Shown here: positions 26,880-36,014 of the stretch, one piece after another
How positions within the stretch are numbered: the stretch's first letter is position 1
How the letters are laid out: each line of letters opens with the position of its first letter
Origin: Candidatus Heimdallarchaeota archaeon
GTDB lineage: Archaea; Asgardarchaeota; Heimdallarchaeia; Heimdallarchaeales; Heimdallarchaeaceae
Length of the DNA: 64,000 nt
Direction: 5' to 3'
Assembly (NCBI GenBank): GCA_030668875.1
Contig: DAOVER010000008.1
Location: 25,004 to 89,003 of the forward strand
Notes under the pieces: model-generated
What the model saw: only the letters and a program-made list of their open reading frames with translations
The model's database searches: none
What the model was told of the DNA's origin: nothing
Position numbers and translations under genes: made by a program

Positions 26880-27233
26880 ATCTTAAGTGCCGCCTTTATT
26901 TTTCATCAAGTATTTACTTCGCATATATTACTTTTTTGTAAATATCTCAAATGTTGGTCTCCATTTTGTTGGAAATACGATTCCAAGAGAAATCAAAGCA
27001 CTTACGATAAGAAGCGAACTTGGTAATACTATGAAAATTATTTCACCTAATTACGTTTCTTAAACATGAATTTTGAAGCGAATGTAAACTCTTTCCAATA
27101 ATCTGTTTATAAAAGTATTAAGTGTGCAAACTTGAGCACACTGGCTAATGAGGGCGTATAGTAATATTATTCGGAGAAACTTTAAAAATCTAAAGAATAA
27201 AACACGCTAACTCGATTTATTTGAGGTTAATAT
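26880..27233. other. 354-bp intergenic region with possible tiny membrane ORF
   Basis: This gap contains the divergent promoters of the His-rich protein and the gene at 27234. On the minus strand, the frame from about 27046 to the TAA at 26928-26930 reads as a hydrophobic segment (FIVLPSSLLIVSALISLGIV) followed by FPTKWRPTFEIFTKK, preceded by AGGTGA but with no ATG, GTG or TTG at the right place (only ATA or ATT). It could be a small single-helix oxidase subunit upstream of 26879; support is weak. Nothing else is seen. Confidence 0.3.
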
Positions 27234-27953
27234 ATGAAAAGAAAAATTACAACATTAATTGTTTTTGAGAGTCTTGCAGCGTTTATAGGTATAGTAAGTG
27301 CAAAAGGAAGTAGTTGTCCTACATTTAGTCCAACTACTGATACAACTAGCCCTCTTTATGTAATGAACGAATTGCAATGGGTTTTCATATTAACAACACT
27401 CCTCACTTACGTAGCAGCAATAGCTTCAGGAGGACTAATTTGGGCATTAATCTCTAAGCAGTCATGGTTCTATCCTGTAGCAGTAATTACAAGTATTATT
27501 GGTATTGGAAGTGGATTAGTACCTTCTCTATTAGTGATACTAAATGGAATGGCTTTTTCTCCTTCTCTAATGAGAACTGTTGTTTATGGAATCGTTCTAA
27601 TTCTATTATTACTTCCTCCGTTCTATGAACTTAGATTCAAAACTTCTTATGGAGATTCAAAAGATTCTACTGAAAACAATTCTAAACCAGAAAAAGTAGA
27701 AATAATAGACGCTAAGACTAGTATAGTATCCGCCATTTCCCTAATAGTGATGAGCATTGGAGTAGGCTTATTTATTCTGCCGTTTATGGTTACATCTTCT
27801 CATATCATAAATGGGGTAAACTATTTCACTAATGGGTCTCTTTACACATACTTTGGAATTGCTTTAATGTTGGCAAGTGTTATCCTCTTTGTATCTTATA
27901 CTTATCTGCAAAGATTGTCTACATCCAAAAATAAGAACAGAATTTCAATTTAA
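27234..27953 (+). CDS. Hypothetical membrane protein with six to seven helices
   Basis: This protein of 239 residues starts with a signal-anchor segment (TLIVFESLAAFIGIVSAKGS) followed by a short outside loop with one Cys (SSCPTFSP). About five further membrane helices come in two groups, split by a polar Lys/Asp/Ser loop at residues about 140-160. No conserved His or charged membrane residues suggest a mechanism and I do not recognise the family. It is divergent from the His-rich oxidase-like gene. A T-rich tract follows the stop. Confidence 0.6.
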   Translation: MKRKITTLIVFESLAAFIGIVSAKGSSCPTFSPTTDTTSPLYVMNELQWVFILTTLLTYVAAIASGGLIWALISKQSWFYPVAVITSIIGIGSGLVPSLLVILNGMAFSPSLMRTVVYGIVLILLLLPPFYELRFKTSYGDSKDSTENNSKPEKVEIIDAKTSIVSAISLIVMSIGVGLFILPFMVTSSHIINGVNYFTNGSLYTYFGIALMLASVILFVSYTYLQRLSTSKNKNRISI

Positions 27954-27990
27954 AAAGAGCTGAAAAAGTTTAATGGCTCTTCACTCACTG

Positions 27991-28008
27991 TTTTTTTTCA
28001 TTTTTTCT
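27991..28008. terminator. T-rich terminator
   Basis: Runs of eight and six T lie 38 bases after the stop of the + strand membrane protein gene, between two convergent genes. Confidence 0.45.
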
Positions 28009-28028
28009 TGTTTGGAGAAATATAGTCT

Positions 28029-28775
28029 CTAATCTTTGTTTATAGGCAATAATTTGTCTACCGGTGGGTATCTTGTGAGTATATTATATTTTTCTGCGTA
28101 CCTAACTCCACACTTTAACCCATTTGATCGTCTTCCAATATCTATCCAGTCATCAACTTGTTGCCAGTTGTAAAAATCTCCATAGAGTTTTGCAACTTTT
28201 CTGACCTTATCAAAATTTTCTGATACATCCACATATACAGTGGGTAATGAAGATAATTCTTCATGATACGTGAAAATTGGAATGTGTAAAGGTGGTCTAT
28301 AAGCATCAAGGGGTTCAGTTATTTTTGGAATGCGGGCATATGTTAAAGCGTCATAAAGGATGTTTGTTGTTCCTCTATGGTCAGGATGTCTAGTGTTCAT
28401 TGACCAAGTAATAATTGCATCTGTTTTTACTTCTGCTATTACTTTTGCCATTTTTAGAGCACTCTCTCTTGTAGATCTGACAGAAGTGTCTCCATACCCT
28501 AAAAACATAGTTTCACAACCAACAATTGTTCCAACAGCTTCACCTTGATTTTCTCTGATTTTCTTAATCTTATCAAAGGGCATATCATTAAAATGTGATG
28601 CCATTTCACCACTTGTTGTCCAAGCTAAAACAACTTGATCTCCTTTACCAACATGATTTGAAAGTGTACCAATACATCCAATCTCATCGTCTGGATGTGC
28701 AAAACATGCCAGAATAGTTTTTATCTCATCTGTCATTAATTTATCTAAAGAAATTGAACTTTTAAATTTGTGCAT
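28029..28775 (-). CDS. PIG-L family deacetylase (LmbE-like)
   Basis: This protein of about 248 residues has the zinc site of the PIG-L family: CFAHPDDEIGCIGTLS (A-H-P-D-D-E) and the later HPDHRGT. The family removes acetyl groups from N-acetylglucosamine units, as in GPI anchor, mycothiol or bacillithiol precursors, or acts on related sugars. Other features such as DAYRPPLHIPIFTYHEE are typical. A TTG at 28796 extends the frame, but the ATG at 28775 is preferred; MTDEIK 18 codons in is another option. No partner pathway gene is adjacent. Confidence 0.9.
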   Translation of the reverse strand: MHKFKSSISLDKLMTDEIKTILACFAHPDDEIGCIGTLSNHVGKGDQVVLAWTTSGEMASHFNDMPFDKIKKIRENQGEAVGTIVGCETMFLGYGDTSVRSTRESALKMAKVIAEVKTDAIITWSMNTRHPDHRGTTNILYDALTYARIPKITEPLDAYRPPLHIPIFTYHEELSSLPTVYVDVSENFDKVRKVAKLYGDFYNWQQVDDWIDIGRRSNGLKCGVRYAEKYNILTRYPPVDKLLPINKD

Positions 28776-28892
28776 TTTTAAAAGGTCAACCCCCAAAAAA
28801 CTTTAGATATAATAACAACGAAGTCATAAATACTATATATAGAGAAATCTACCTTAAGTAAAAGAGTAGATTTGAATCTTAGAGGCTGTTTA

Positions 28893-29519
28893 ATGTATAG
28901 TGATGAGCAAAGACAAAGAATTGCAAGAATCATAGAATTACCTATCCCAATGGAATTTTTTGATATGCTAGAAGATCTTGTTTCACACTATGGAAGTCCA
29001 GAAAGAGCAATTTTAGAAGCAATAAAATCTCATCACAAAGAGCAATTTGGTACTTTGGATGATTTCAAACTAACTCAGACAACTCCCCCGGAAAGAGTTT
29101 ATCGACTGATAAATCATATGAATTCTCCTGTTACTGAAGGAAAATTAACCAAAATAATAGAAAATGGGAAGAAATTTGAAGAAAAAACCCAGAGAGATTT
29201 GGCTAAGGTAGATAAATTGATAGATCAGCTTAGTGATTTACCTGCTCTCTCTGAATTAAAAGAGGAGATTTCTTCAATGAAAACAATGATAAAGAATATC
29301 GAAACCACAACGTTTGCCGCGCCTCGAACAAGAGGTCCCAGAGCAGATCTATCTTCATTAGATGTGAGTCTCTCTGAATCTCAGGATAATCTTCTTGATG
29401 CACCTGATAGACCTTTATTAGAATCTGTTTTGGATAGTGTTTTGCTTTTTGATGATGATTATGAAGAACAAAATAACACGGAGAAAGAAAAAACAAAGGG
29501 TGAAAAAAAGAAAGGTTAA
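28893..29519 (+). CDS. Hypothetical protein with RHH-like N-terminus and acidic helical tail
   Basis: This protein of 208 residues is not a family I know. Residues about 10-45 (ELPIPMEFFDMLEDLV, then GSPERAILEAIKSHH) have the strand-helix-helix spacing of a ribbon-helix-helix DNA-binding fold. A charged coiled-coil region follows (about 85-140) with repeated Leu, then a Pro/Asp/Ser-rich segment and an end mixing acidic and Lys residues. A TTG 21 bases upstream is an alternative start. Its stop codon interlocks with that of the convergent GTPase gene (four shared bases). Confidence 0.5.
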   Translation: MYSDEQRQRIARIIELPIPMEFFDMLEDLVSHYGSPERAILEAIKSHHKEQFGTLDDFKLTQTTPPERVYRLINHMNSPVTEGKLTKIIENGKKFEEKTQRDLAKVDKLIDQLSDLPALSELKEEISSMKTMIKNIETTTFAAPRTRGPRADLSSLDVSLSESQDNLLDAPDRPLLESVLDSVLLFDDDYEEQNNTEKEKTKGEKKKG

Positions 29520-30058
29520 TCCATCTCTTTAGCTCGTTCAACTAATTCTTCAGCTATTTTTAAAAATGCTTCATCTACATGTTTTCCCGACAAAGCACTT
29601 GTTTTGAAATATATTTTACTTTTAATTTTCTTGTTCATATCTTCACATTCCGACTCGGAAGTTGCTCTCTCCTTTTGGAGGTCGTCTTTGTTTCCTACTA
29701 GAATTTTTACAACTTTGGAACCACAATTATCAATGAACTCTTTATCCCATTTTTTAATGTCTTTCAGAGTTGTTGAGCGTGTTAAATCGAAAACAAGAAG
29801 TGCGGCCTTTGCACCTTTGTAGAAAGTAGGTCTGATTAAGCGAAATCTATCTTGTCCCGCTAAATCCCAGATGGAGAAAGCTACTTTTGTGCCATCTTTA
29901 AGAGTTAAATGTTTTTCCGATGGTTCCATACCAATTGTCATCAAGTAACTGGAATCAAATCGATCGTGAACAAATCTCTGTACCAGACTGGTTTTTCCAA
30001 CAGCTGCACTACCAAGAAGAAGAATCTTAAAATTATAATCTGGTTGGGATCTACTCAT
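29516..30058 (-). CDS. Ras-superfamily small GTPase (Rab/Rag-like Asgard type)
   Basis: This protein of 180 residues has all five G motifs: G1 GSAAVGKTSLVQRF, G2 Thr in YLMTIGMEP, G3 WDLAGQDRFR with the catalytic Gln, G4 GNKDD and G5 TSALSG. The WDLAGQ form and PTFYKGAKAALLVFDLT segment are Rab/Ras-like rather than Arf- or bacterial MglA-like. There is no C-terminal Cys for prenylation, so membrane attachment, if any, would need a partner. One base separates its start from the stop of the helical protein gene upstream, so the two are co-transcribed and may act together. Confidence 0.95.
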   Translation of the reverse strand: MSRSQPDYNFKILLLGSAAVGKTSLVQRFVHDRFDSSYLMTIGMEPSEKHLTLKDGTKVAFSIWDLAGQDRFRLIRPTFYKGAKAALLVFDLTRSTTLKDIKKWDKEFIDNCGSKVVKILVGNKDDLQKERATSESECEDMNKKIKSKIYFKTSALSGKHVDEAFLKIAEELVERAKEMD

Positions 30059-30059
30059 T

Positions 30060-30371
30060 CTATAGCTCCATTAACGTTTTTAGCAAACTATCTAATTCTT
30101 CTTTCAAGCTTTCTAAATAAAACTTTTCGAAGTTCCCCTCTGATCTTTGAATGGTTGAAAGAGATGTGCATAAATCTAATAATTTCTCATAGTTTTCACT
30201 CTCTTCAGGTTTTGCAATGTAATTATTGAATTTTTTCAAGGTTTTCTTGGCTAAAGAAGAAGCTGTCTTTTTGTTAATAGCTCCACTTTCATAAGCTTTG
30301 ATTACATTCTGCGTCCAGCTTGCAACAGATTTGAGGTCAGTAATTTCAGTTAGGGGAGAAATATCACTCAT
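30060..30371 (-). CDS. Small helical protein upstream of the GTPase
   Basis: From the ATG at 30371 this gives about 103 residues, nearly all helical (SVASWTQNVIKAYESGAI, then a Lys-rich helix and a final amphipathic helix ending ELDSLLKTLMEL). I do not recognise the family. The frame is open upstream to 30431, but that part is poor in coding character. One base separates it from the GTPase gene, so a GTPase effector, chaperone or regulator is a reasonable guess without direct evidence. Confidence 0.55.
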   Translation of the reverse strand: MSDISPLTEITDLKSVASWTQNVIKAYESGAINKKTASSLAKKTLKKFNNYIAKPEESENYEKLLDLCTSLSTIQRSEGNFEKFYLESLKEELDSLLKTLMEL

Positions 30372-30636
30372 AACAAATAAGGCATGGGAACTAACTTTAA
30401 TATACATTTTGCTAGAGAGTGAAAAAACCAATTAAAAAAATAAAAAACAATAGGAGACAGATATCAATCTTGAAAGATAAGAGAAATCAATAATTTATAT
30501 GCCAGGAATATCTTTGAAGAACTTCTTCTGTGATATTTTTTAACTATTTTTCTAATTTATTGGTTTCCTAATATCTTTACATAGTGGATATTCAATTTTG
30601 ATTCCAAAATTGGTAATACTTCTAAAGAAATATTTG

Positions 30637-30663
30637 TGTTAACTTCACCCACATTGGTGACAG
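30637..30663. repeat. 27-bp direct repeat, copy 1 (contains inverted repeat TCACC-N6-GGTGA)
   Basis: These 27 bases are identical to 34326-34352, in the same orientation. The core TCACC-CACATT-GGTGA is an inverted repeat. This copy lies 20 bases before a TATA-like box and 82 before the start of the beta-helix protein gene. It may be an operator or the edge of a mobile segment. The rest of the 30372-30744 gap holds nothing I can name. Confidence 0.7.
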
Positions 30664-30683
30664 ATCCGATTTTTTCGTAAAAA

Positions 30684-30693
30684 GATATATAAG
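30684..30693 (+). promoter_or_regulatory. Putative TATA box of the beta-helix protein gene
   Basis: GATATATAAG lies 52 bases before the ATG and 20 bases after the 27-bp repeat, the right place for a promoter controlled by a factor bound to the repeat. Confidence 0.45.
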
Positions 30694-30744
30694 TCTCTAG
30701 ACATACTTTCATGCATAATACCTAGAGTTGAGATTGCTAAAATC

Positions 30745-32442
30745 ATGAGTAAAAGAAAATTATTCTTCTGGTGTATGGTTATTATTCTTTCAACAATCTC
30801 AATGAAATCTGTTTTCTTTGGTAGAAATGCCATCGCAAAGGAACCGTCAGATAATAACGTAAATGTTGGTTTAACACTTGATGACCATGATCCAATTCTC
30901 ATAGATCACGATGATGATTTTACAACTTTGGGTTTTGCTGGTAATGGAACAGAATATAACCCTTACTTAATAGAGAATCTGAGCATAATTGCTTTTGGTC
31001 AACCCGCAATGGAGATAATGTTTACAACAAAGTTTTTTGAAATTAGAAATTGTTATATTAACGCTCCTATGCAAAACATTAAACTCTATTCTATAGCAAG
31101 TGGAACTGTTAAAATTCTAAACAACATTATTGATGACAGTTTTGCAGGAATTTTTGTTGAAAGTACACACAATATTACTTTCTTCAATAATTCTATAAGT
31201 TACAATTTTTATGGAATTGATATAAGGAATTCGTTTAATTGCAATTTGTCACATAATAAATTTTTTGATAGCATAAGATATGGAATTCGCGCAGATAATG
31301 CAAAATCTATACAGGTGAGGCATAATTATTTTTATAATAGTGGTTTAGAAATCAGGAATCTTTCTCTTCAAGAATATTTAGAATGTCTGATTATCGATAA
31401 TTTCGTTGAAGACAAACCATTAGCATTTATTACAAATACCGTTGATACTGTCATCACTACTCCTGACTATGGGCAAATTATACTTGTAAATTGTACCAAT
31501 CTAAACATCTCCAACCAAATTTTGAATAATGGAGGTATTGGCTTTCATCTCATATATTGTGAACAAATTGCGTTGTATAATAATCAACTATATGAGAATT
31601 TTAGGGGGATCTTAATCGAGGAATCGAATAAAATAAGTGTTGAAAACAACACCATTAGAGGCAACGCATACTTTGGGATAGAGTTCACTCAATCAGATTA
31701 CTGCCAATTTGTAAATAATACTTTTTATGACCAATCTACATGTATTCGATTAGTAGAAGGTAGTTCAGCTTGGATTCACAATAATTCTTTCATTGAATGT
31801 TCTGCGTCTCTTTTTATTTATAATACAAGCTCAACAATAATAACAAATAACACGTTTTTCAAATGTCAAGGCAGAATTATTTACTTGGTATACACCAATT
31901 ACTCATTTATTGCACATAACATTATTCAAATTAGTGACTTAGGTTTTGTGTTAAAAGATTCACACTTTAATGTTTTTTATCATAATCTTATTCAAGAATG
32001 TGTGAGTTATGCTGTATCTATTGGAGAAAATTCTCATAATAATACGCTATATCTTAACACGTTTTTTGAGAATAATCACTTATCTGATTGGCAAGCTGAG
32101 GATTTTGGACTGAACAATTGTTGGTACAATGAGACGACACATCTAGGCAACTACTGGTCCGATTGGTCAGGAACTGGCTCTTATTCCATCGGTGGTTCAT
32201 CCAGTTCAGTAGATCTTTATCCTCTCCTCTTCCCTTCCATTACTCCTCTAATAGATGAGTTTTCTATGGTTCTTTCCCTCCCTATCTTTCTCTTATTGGT
32301 CTCTCTTACCTATCTGATATTAAAAGTAAAACACAAAAAAATGAAAAAACTTGTTATTTTTGTTGAGAAAAGAAAAAATCAAGAAAAAAATAAAAAAGCG
32401 TTCATTTTTAATTCAATGTTTTTGATTAAAGGAGAATATTAG
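30745..32442 (+). CDS. Secreted parallel beta-helix (NosD/PbH1-type) protein
   Basis: This protein of 565 residues has an N-terminal signal peptide ([20 protein letters not shown]), many PbH1-type repeats of about 22-24 residues with Asn ladders (for example [36 protein letters not shown]), and a C-terminal membrane anchor ([20 protein letters not shown]) with a basic tail. The repeats follow the NosD/right-handed beta-helix pattern found in carbohydrate-binding or lyase proteins. It is probably exported and tethered to the membrane. There is no clear catalytic site. Its stop interlocks with that of the convergent subtilase gene. Confidence 0.8.
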   Translation: MSKRKLFFWCMVIILSTISMKSVFFGRNAIAKEPSDNNVNVGLTLDDHDPILIDHDDDFTTLGFAGNGTEYNPYLIENLSIIAFGQPAMEIMFTTKFFEIRNCYINAPMQNIKLYSIASGTVKILNNIIDDSFAGIFVESTHNITFFNNSISYNFYGIDIRNSFNCNLSHNKFFDSIRYGIRADNAKSIQVRHNYFYNSGLEIRNLSLQEYLECLIIDNFVEDKPLAFITNTVDTVITTPDYGQIILVNCTNLNISNQILNNGGIGFHLIYCEQIALYNNQLYENFRGILIEESNKISVENNTIRGNAYFGIEFTQSDYCQFVNNTFYDQSTCIRLVEGSSAWIHNNSFIECSASLFIYNTSSTIITNNTFFKCQGRIIYLVYTNYSFIAHNIIQISDLGFVLKDSHFNVFYHNLIQECVSYAVSIGENSHNNTLYLNTFFENNHLSDWQAEDFGLNNCWYNETTHLGNYWSDWSGTGSYSIGGSSSSVDLYPLLFPSITPLIDEFSMVLSLPIFLLLVSLTYLILKVKHKKMKKLVIFVEKRKNQEKNKKAFIFNSMFLIKGEY

Positions 32443-34226
32443 GGGAAAAACCACCCTCCTCCTCCAGGTTTACTAGTGGGATCTCTAGGATTTGTTCCAG
32501 CATTAAATTCTTCATAATCTGTGTATCCATCACCATCGGAATCAGCGTCATTAGGACTACTACCAAGAGCTTCTTGCCCATCTGACAGTCCATCCCCATC
32601 CGTATCGGGATTGGTCGGATTTGTATTATTTACTGGATTTACTTCTTGCCCATCTGACAGTCCATCATCATCTGTATCCGTATCCTGAGGATCAATACCA
32701 TGAGTGTATTCTTCAAAGTTAGTTAAACCATCCCCATCAGGATCACCTTCATCATCAACAACAGTAGGATTGAGATTATTATCTACTTCCCAAAGATCTG
32801 GCATCCCATCTGCATCAGTATCCTGTTTATTTGGGTCAGTGTTGTAGATATTCTCTTCTTCTCCATCTGTTAATCCATCTCCATCCGTATCTGGATTGTT
32901 TGGATTTGTTGAAGAGGTGTATACTTCATATCCATCAAGTAGTGTATCTCCATCTGAGTCTGCTATTAATGGGTTTGTATAATAATAGTATTCTTCTAAA
33001 ATGTCAATTAAATTGTCTCCATCACTATCGATTTCTAAAGCATCAATGGCGAATTTAGCATTAACTTCACCCCAACCATAGTATTGATCCCAATTTGATG
33101 CCCCAAGATCAATTGCAGTTCGGACCAAAACAGTTCTAATTTCTTCATTAGACAGTTTGAAACCGAATAATTCTCGACTTTTCTCTATTAAAAGAGCACA
33201 TATACCTGCAACCATAGGTGCAGCAAAAGATGTACCATCACTAGTACCATAATTATCCTGAGGCATAGTACTTCGTATGTTAACACCAGGTGCAACTAAT
33301 TCTTGTTCATCTCCATAACAACTACTCCACTCGTCATATTCTCCCATGTTGTCAGCAAATTTTTTACTTTCATTAATTGCTCCAACAGCAATTACATTAG
33401 CATTAGTGGCAGGATCGCGAATATCGGGAATTCCTCCATCTTTTTTGTAGTTACCTGAAGTTGCAACAATAATAATCCCTGCATCGTATGCTTCTTGTAT
33501 AACTTGTGTGATTCCAGAAGTAATGTCAGCAATGCTACCTAAACTCATTGATATAACATCAACACATTGAAGTGTTGCCCATTTAATTGCCTCAACAACC
33601 CACATACCTTCAATTCCAGTTATCACCCCGCCAAGGTTAAATTCGCTATTATAGACATTTGCTATGTACAAATCCACTTTGGGTGCAACACCAATAACTG
33701 AATTGTCTAGATCATTATCATTAGCAGCAATTATTCCCGCTACATGTGTACCATGATATGTTTCAGCATAAAAATCGGTATTAGTCCCAATATTCGATTC
33801 AATTTTATTATTTTAATCCCCATCTATCCAGAAAAAGTTTATTCCAGTAATATTTGTTTCGTAAAAGTCCTCGTGCAGATAATCCAGACCAGTATCGATT
33901 ATGGCAACTTTTACATTTCTTCCAGCTACATGCGTGGCATCCAAAATGCTTGTTGCTCCATCCGATCCTCCCCAGACTATTTCAGCATCAGTTTCATCAA
34001 TTCCCCAATCAAGCATGTCTACTCCAAAAAATTCAATTTTAGTATAGTCTTCTGTTATTCCCATATAATTTAGCTTAGTTTGAACATCGCTCAACACTAT
34101 GTTATTATTGCTTTTATCTATTGATTCATAATATGCAACTTGAGAAATTTGCTTTCTGTTACAAGCAGTTACTATTAATAAAACAACCATCAAGCAAGTA
34201 TAAATTATTTTTTTATTATTACTCAT
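32439..34226 (-). pseudogene. Subtilisin-like protease with thrombospondin-type-3 repeats, interrupted by in-frame TAA
   Basis: One reading frame encodes a whole S8 protease but contains a TAA at codon 138 (33813-33815). Before it lie a lipoprotein signal (LLIVTAC, Cys22) and the catalytic Asp111 in AIIDTGLDYLHEDF. After it follow YHGTHVAG with the catalytic His158, TSGN (oxyanion Asn) and [11 protein letters not shown] with Ser333, then about six calcium-binding repeats of the [12 protein letters not shown] kind and a Gly-rich end. Restart at the GTG giving MDLYIANV would lose Asp and His. The frame has not shifted, so one base change explains the break. It may be a recent pseudogene, a sequencing error or readthrough. 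Confidence 0.85.
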
Positions 34227-34325
34227 CCTTTTTACTTCTCCTTTGTATTAATACTCCCATCTTATTAGAGATTGCATTATTTTTTAATTGTAAATATAAA
34301 AACATTATACAGATTAGTTAATGAA

Positions 34326-34352
34326 TGTTAACTTCACCCACATTGGTGACAG
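34326..34352. repeat. 27-bp direct repeat, copy 2
   Basis: Identical to 30637-30663. It lies 100 bases upstream of the subtilase start. Together the two copies enclose the convergent beta-helix and subtilase genes. Confidence 0.7.
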
Positions 34353-34408
34353 TTAATTAAAGGGGGATACCATGTGTATGTGGCATCTGAAAATACTTAC
34401 ACGGAGTG

Positions 34409-34611
34409 GAGAGTAGAGACATATTAAAAAAACATTATTATTAAAAAACAAAAAAAAGGGAGAGACCCTCACTCCGCTCCCGGAATAAAGGGGCCAAAAG
34501 ACCCAAAAGTAAATAAGATTAATTTGACTGAGAAACTTCTACTTCATTCTTAGAACTAGCTAAGAACTCGAAATTTGCGCGAATATCTAGATCTAAATAA
34601 TAATAGACGCT
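34409..34611. pseudogene. Relic copy of the LRR and HTH gene ends
   Basis: These 203 bases match 38560-38764. On the + strand the last codons of the LRR protein are kept (RDILKKHYY then stop at 34442-34444). On the minus strand the last 31 codons of the HTH protein (34519-34611) encode exactly the same residues (SVYYYLDLDIRANFEF to SQSN), although at least five codons differ. An in-frame TAG follows just upstream of this part, where the match stops beside a GGAGCTAGC repeat. It is therefore the cut end of a diverged second LRR/HTH locus. Confidence 0.8.
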
Positions 34612-34619
34612 GGAAAAGA

Positions 34620-34675
34620 GGAGCTAGCTTCTAAAAAATTTTGGCGATTCTTTGGTAATAATACTAGCTCCAATT
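34620..34675. repeat. Inverted-repeat unit 1 (GGAGCTAG/CTAGCTCC)
   Basis: GGAGCTAGC at 34620 pairs with CTAGCTCCAATT at 34664 over eight bases. The unit starts at the break of the relic HTH copy. Its right arm also pairs with the left arm of unit 2. Confidence 0.5.
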
Positions 34676-34987
34676 AATACACATGGTTGTTTATATTAAC
34701 ATTTTCTCAAGAGGTAAAAAAACTCAAAACATTTGCTTCATATATGATATACGAGCTGCTAGAAGGAAGGAGTTATGACGAAGCACTGTTGAATATATGA
34801 TACTAGTTAGAGAACCTCCAGCTAATTCAAGAAAAAAACTATAACTAACTAAATTGTAGAGATAATGACAAAGAAACTTCTGTAAGAAAAAAGGAAGAAA
34901 AGAAAATAATTGTAATTTATGCATTATTCTCTAGTACCAATTTTTTTCGAAAAGAGGTAAACTATTTAATGAAAAAGGAGAAAAATG

Positions 34988-35054
34988 ATTGGAGCTAGCA
35001 TTAAGTTTCATTTGATTAACCTATCAACAAGGAATTTGTTTTGCTAGCTCCAAT
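34988..35054. repeat. Inverted-repeat unit 2 (ATTGGAGCTAGCA)
   Basis: ATTGGAGCTAGCA at 34988-35000 is the exact reverse complement of 35042-35054, with 41 bases between. The size and ends resemble a miniature inverted-repeat element or a strong hairpin. Confidence 0.55.
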
Positions 35055-35135
35055 TTAAGATTATTTCAAAGATACAATTTTTCTTCAGTTTCCTCTACCC
35101 TTCAATGTTTTTTCCTGAGAATACAACTAATTTGT

Positions 35136-35891
35136 CTAGTACCACTTATCATAGGGATATTGAATAACCTGAAATGGTGGTCCGCTTAGTATGGACACAA
35201 CAATAAACACTATTACAATGAATCCTACATAACCAAGGAAAGTGAAAAGATAACGTTTCCAATATGTTATTTCATAGAAATTTTTCCTCTCTTTTGCCTT
35301 ATTAAAAATCCTTGGTAAAAAAACTCCTCTCTTAGAACGATATTGAATGTATTCCTCACCAAATTTCCTGGCTAATCTTCTTTCCTCGTAATCTGACCAT
35401 AGAAACAGAATGAGAGAAAAGAGAGACCAAGAGAGAACCTCACCAATTCTAATCCCAGCATCGGTTGTCCAGGGAACATAGAGAGAGAGAGAAAATGTCA
35501 TCAGAATCAACCCTAAATGCTGAGGGTGGCGAATGAGTTTATACGGACCTCCTTTCGCTAATCCTTCTTTTTTAAATGTAATCTTAGCGAGATAGATAAT
35601 TCCCCAAGCGAACAGCACAAACCCAAAAAGAAAAATTAAGAACTCAAAAACAACTAGTGTAATTACTCCAGGAGTAAACTGTTCCAACTCAATCCATCCA
35701 TTAAACCAATTTCTGTTTCCCAGGAATGCCAACAACCACCATGAAGTGAAAGCTATAGGAAACATCCATATCATAGGAAAAAGAATTCCTGCAATAATAG
35801 GAGCATAAACCCACAGAAGTGTTGGAATCAACACTAATGTAGAAGCTATTCGCGTTATTATTCGCGCTATTTGTTTAAATTTATCTTCCAT
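35136..35891 (-). CDS. Isoprenylcysteine carboxyl methyltransferase-family membrane protein
   Basis: This protein of 251 residues has about five to six membrane helices and the ICMT/PEMT signature GGPYKLIRHPQHLGLILMTF, followed by EERRLARKFGEEYIQYRSK, which together bind S-adenosylmethionine and shape the active site. Family members methylate prenylated cysteines, lipids or other membrane substrates; archaeal ones are uncharacterised. The small GTPase in this window lacks a prenylation Cys, so no substrate is apparent here. Confidence 0.8.
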   Translation of the reverse strand: MEDKFKQIARIITRIASTLVLIPTLLWVYAPIIAGILFPMIWMFPIAFTSWWLLAFLGNRNWFNGWIELEQFTPGVITLVVFEFLIFLFGFVLFAWGIIYLAKITFKKEGLAKGGPYKLIRHPQHLGLILMTFSLSLYVPWTTDAGIRIGEVLSWSLFSLILFLWSDYEERRLARKFGEEYIQYRSKRGVFLPRIFNKAKERKNFYEITYWKRYLFTFLGYVGFIVIVFIVVSILSGPPFQVIQYPYDKWY

Positions 35892-36014
35892 CTATCTCAC
35901 CTAGTTTCTAATTTTAAAATACTTATTTTAGAAATAAATAAGTTTCGATTGGATTTCCCTTTTAATCTGTTACAAAAGAAAAAAGGAAAAAGAAAATACC
36001 AATTATTATGCAAT

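Larger units (their letters stand above)
34227..35135. other. 909-bp intergenic region with decayed sequence
   Basis: No convincing gene lies here. It contains the promoter of the subtilase (TATA-like TATAATG around 34303 facing left), the second 27-bp repeat, a relic copy of the LRR/HTH 3' ends, a 16-base match (34841-34856) to 37373-37388, and two inverted-repeat units sharing GGAGCTAGC. A 66-codon frame at 34724-34924 looks like chance. Confidence 0.6.

Noticed and set aside
32460..33030. Tandem DNA repeat or CRISPR-like array
   Set aside because: The regular pattern comes from calcium-binding DxDxDG protein repeats of the subtilase; the units vary at the DNA level and there are no spacers.
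34724..34924. 66-codon minus strand frame
   Set aside because: Composition is typical of AT-rich noncoding sequence, there is no ribosome binding site, and it lies in a decayed region.
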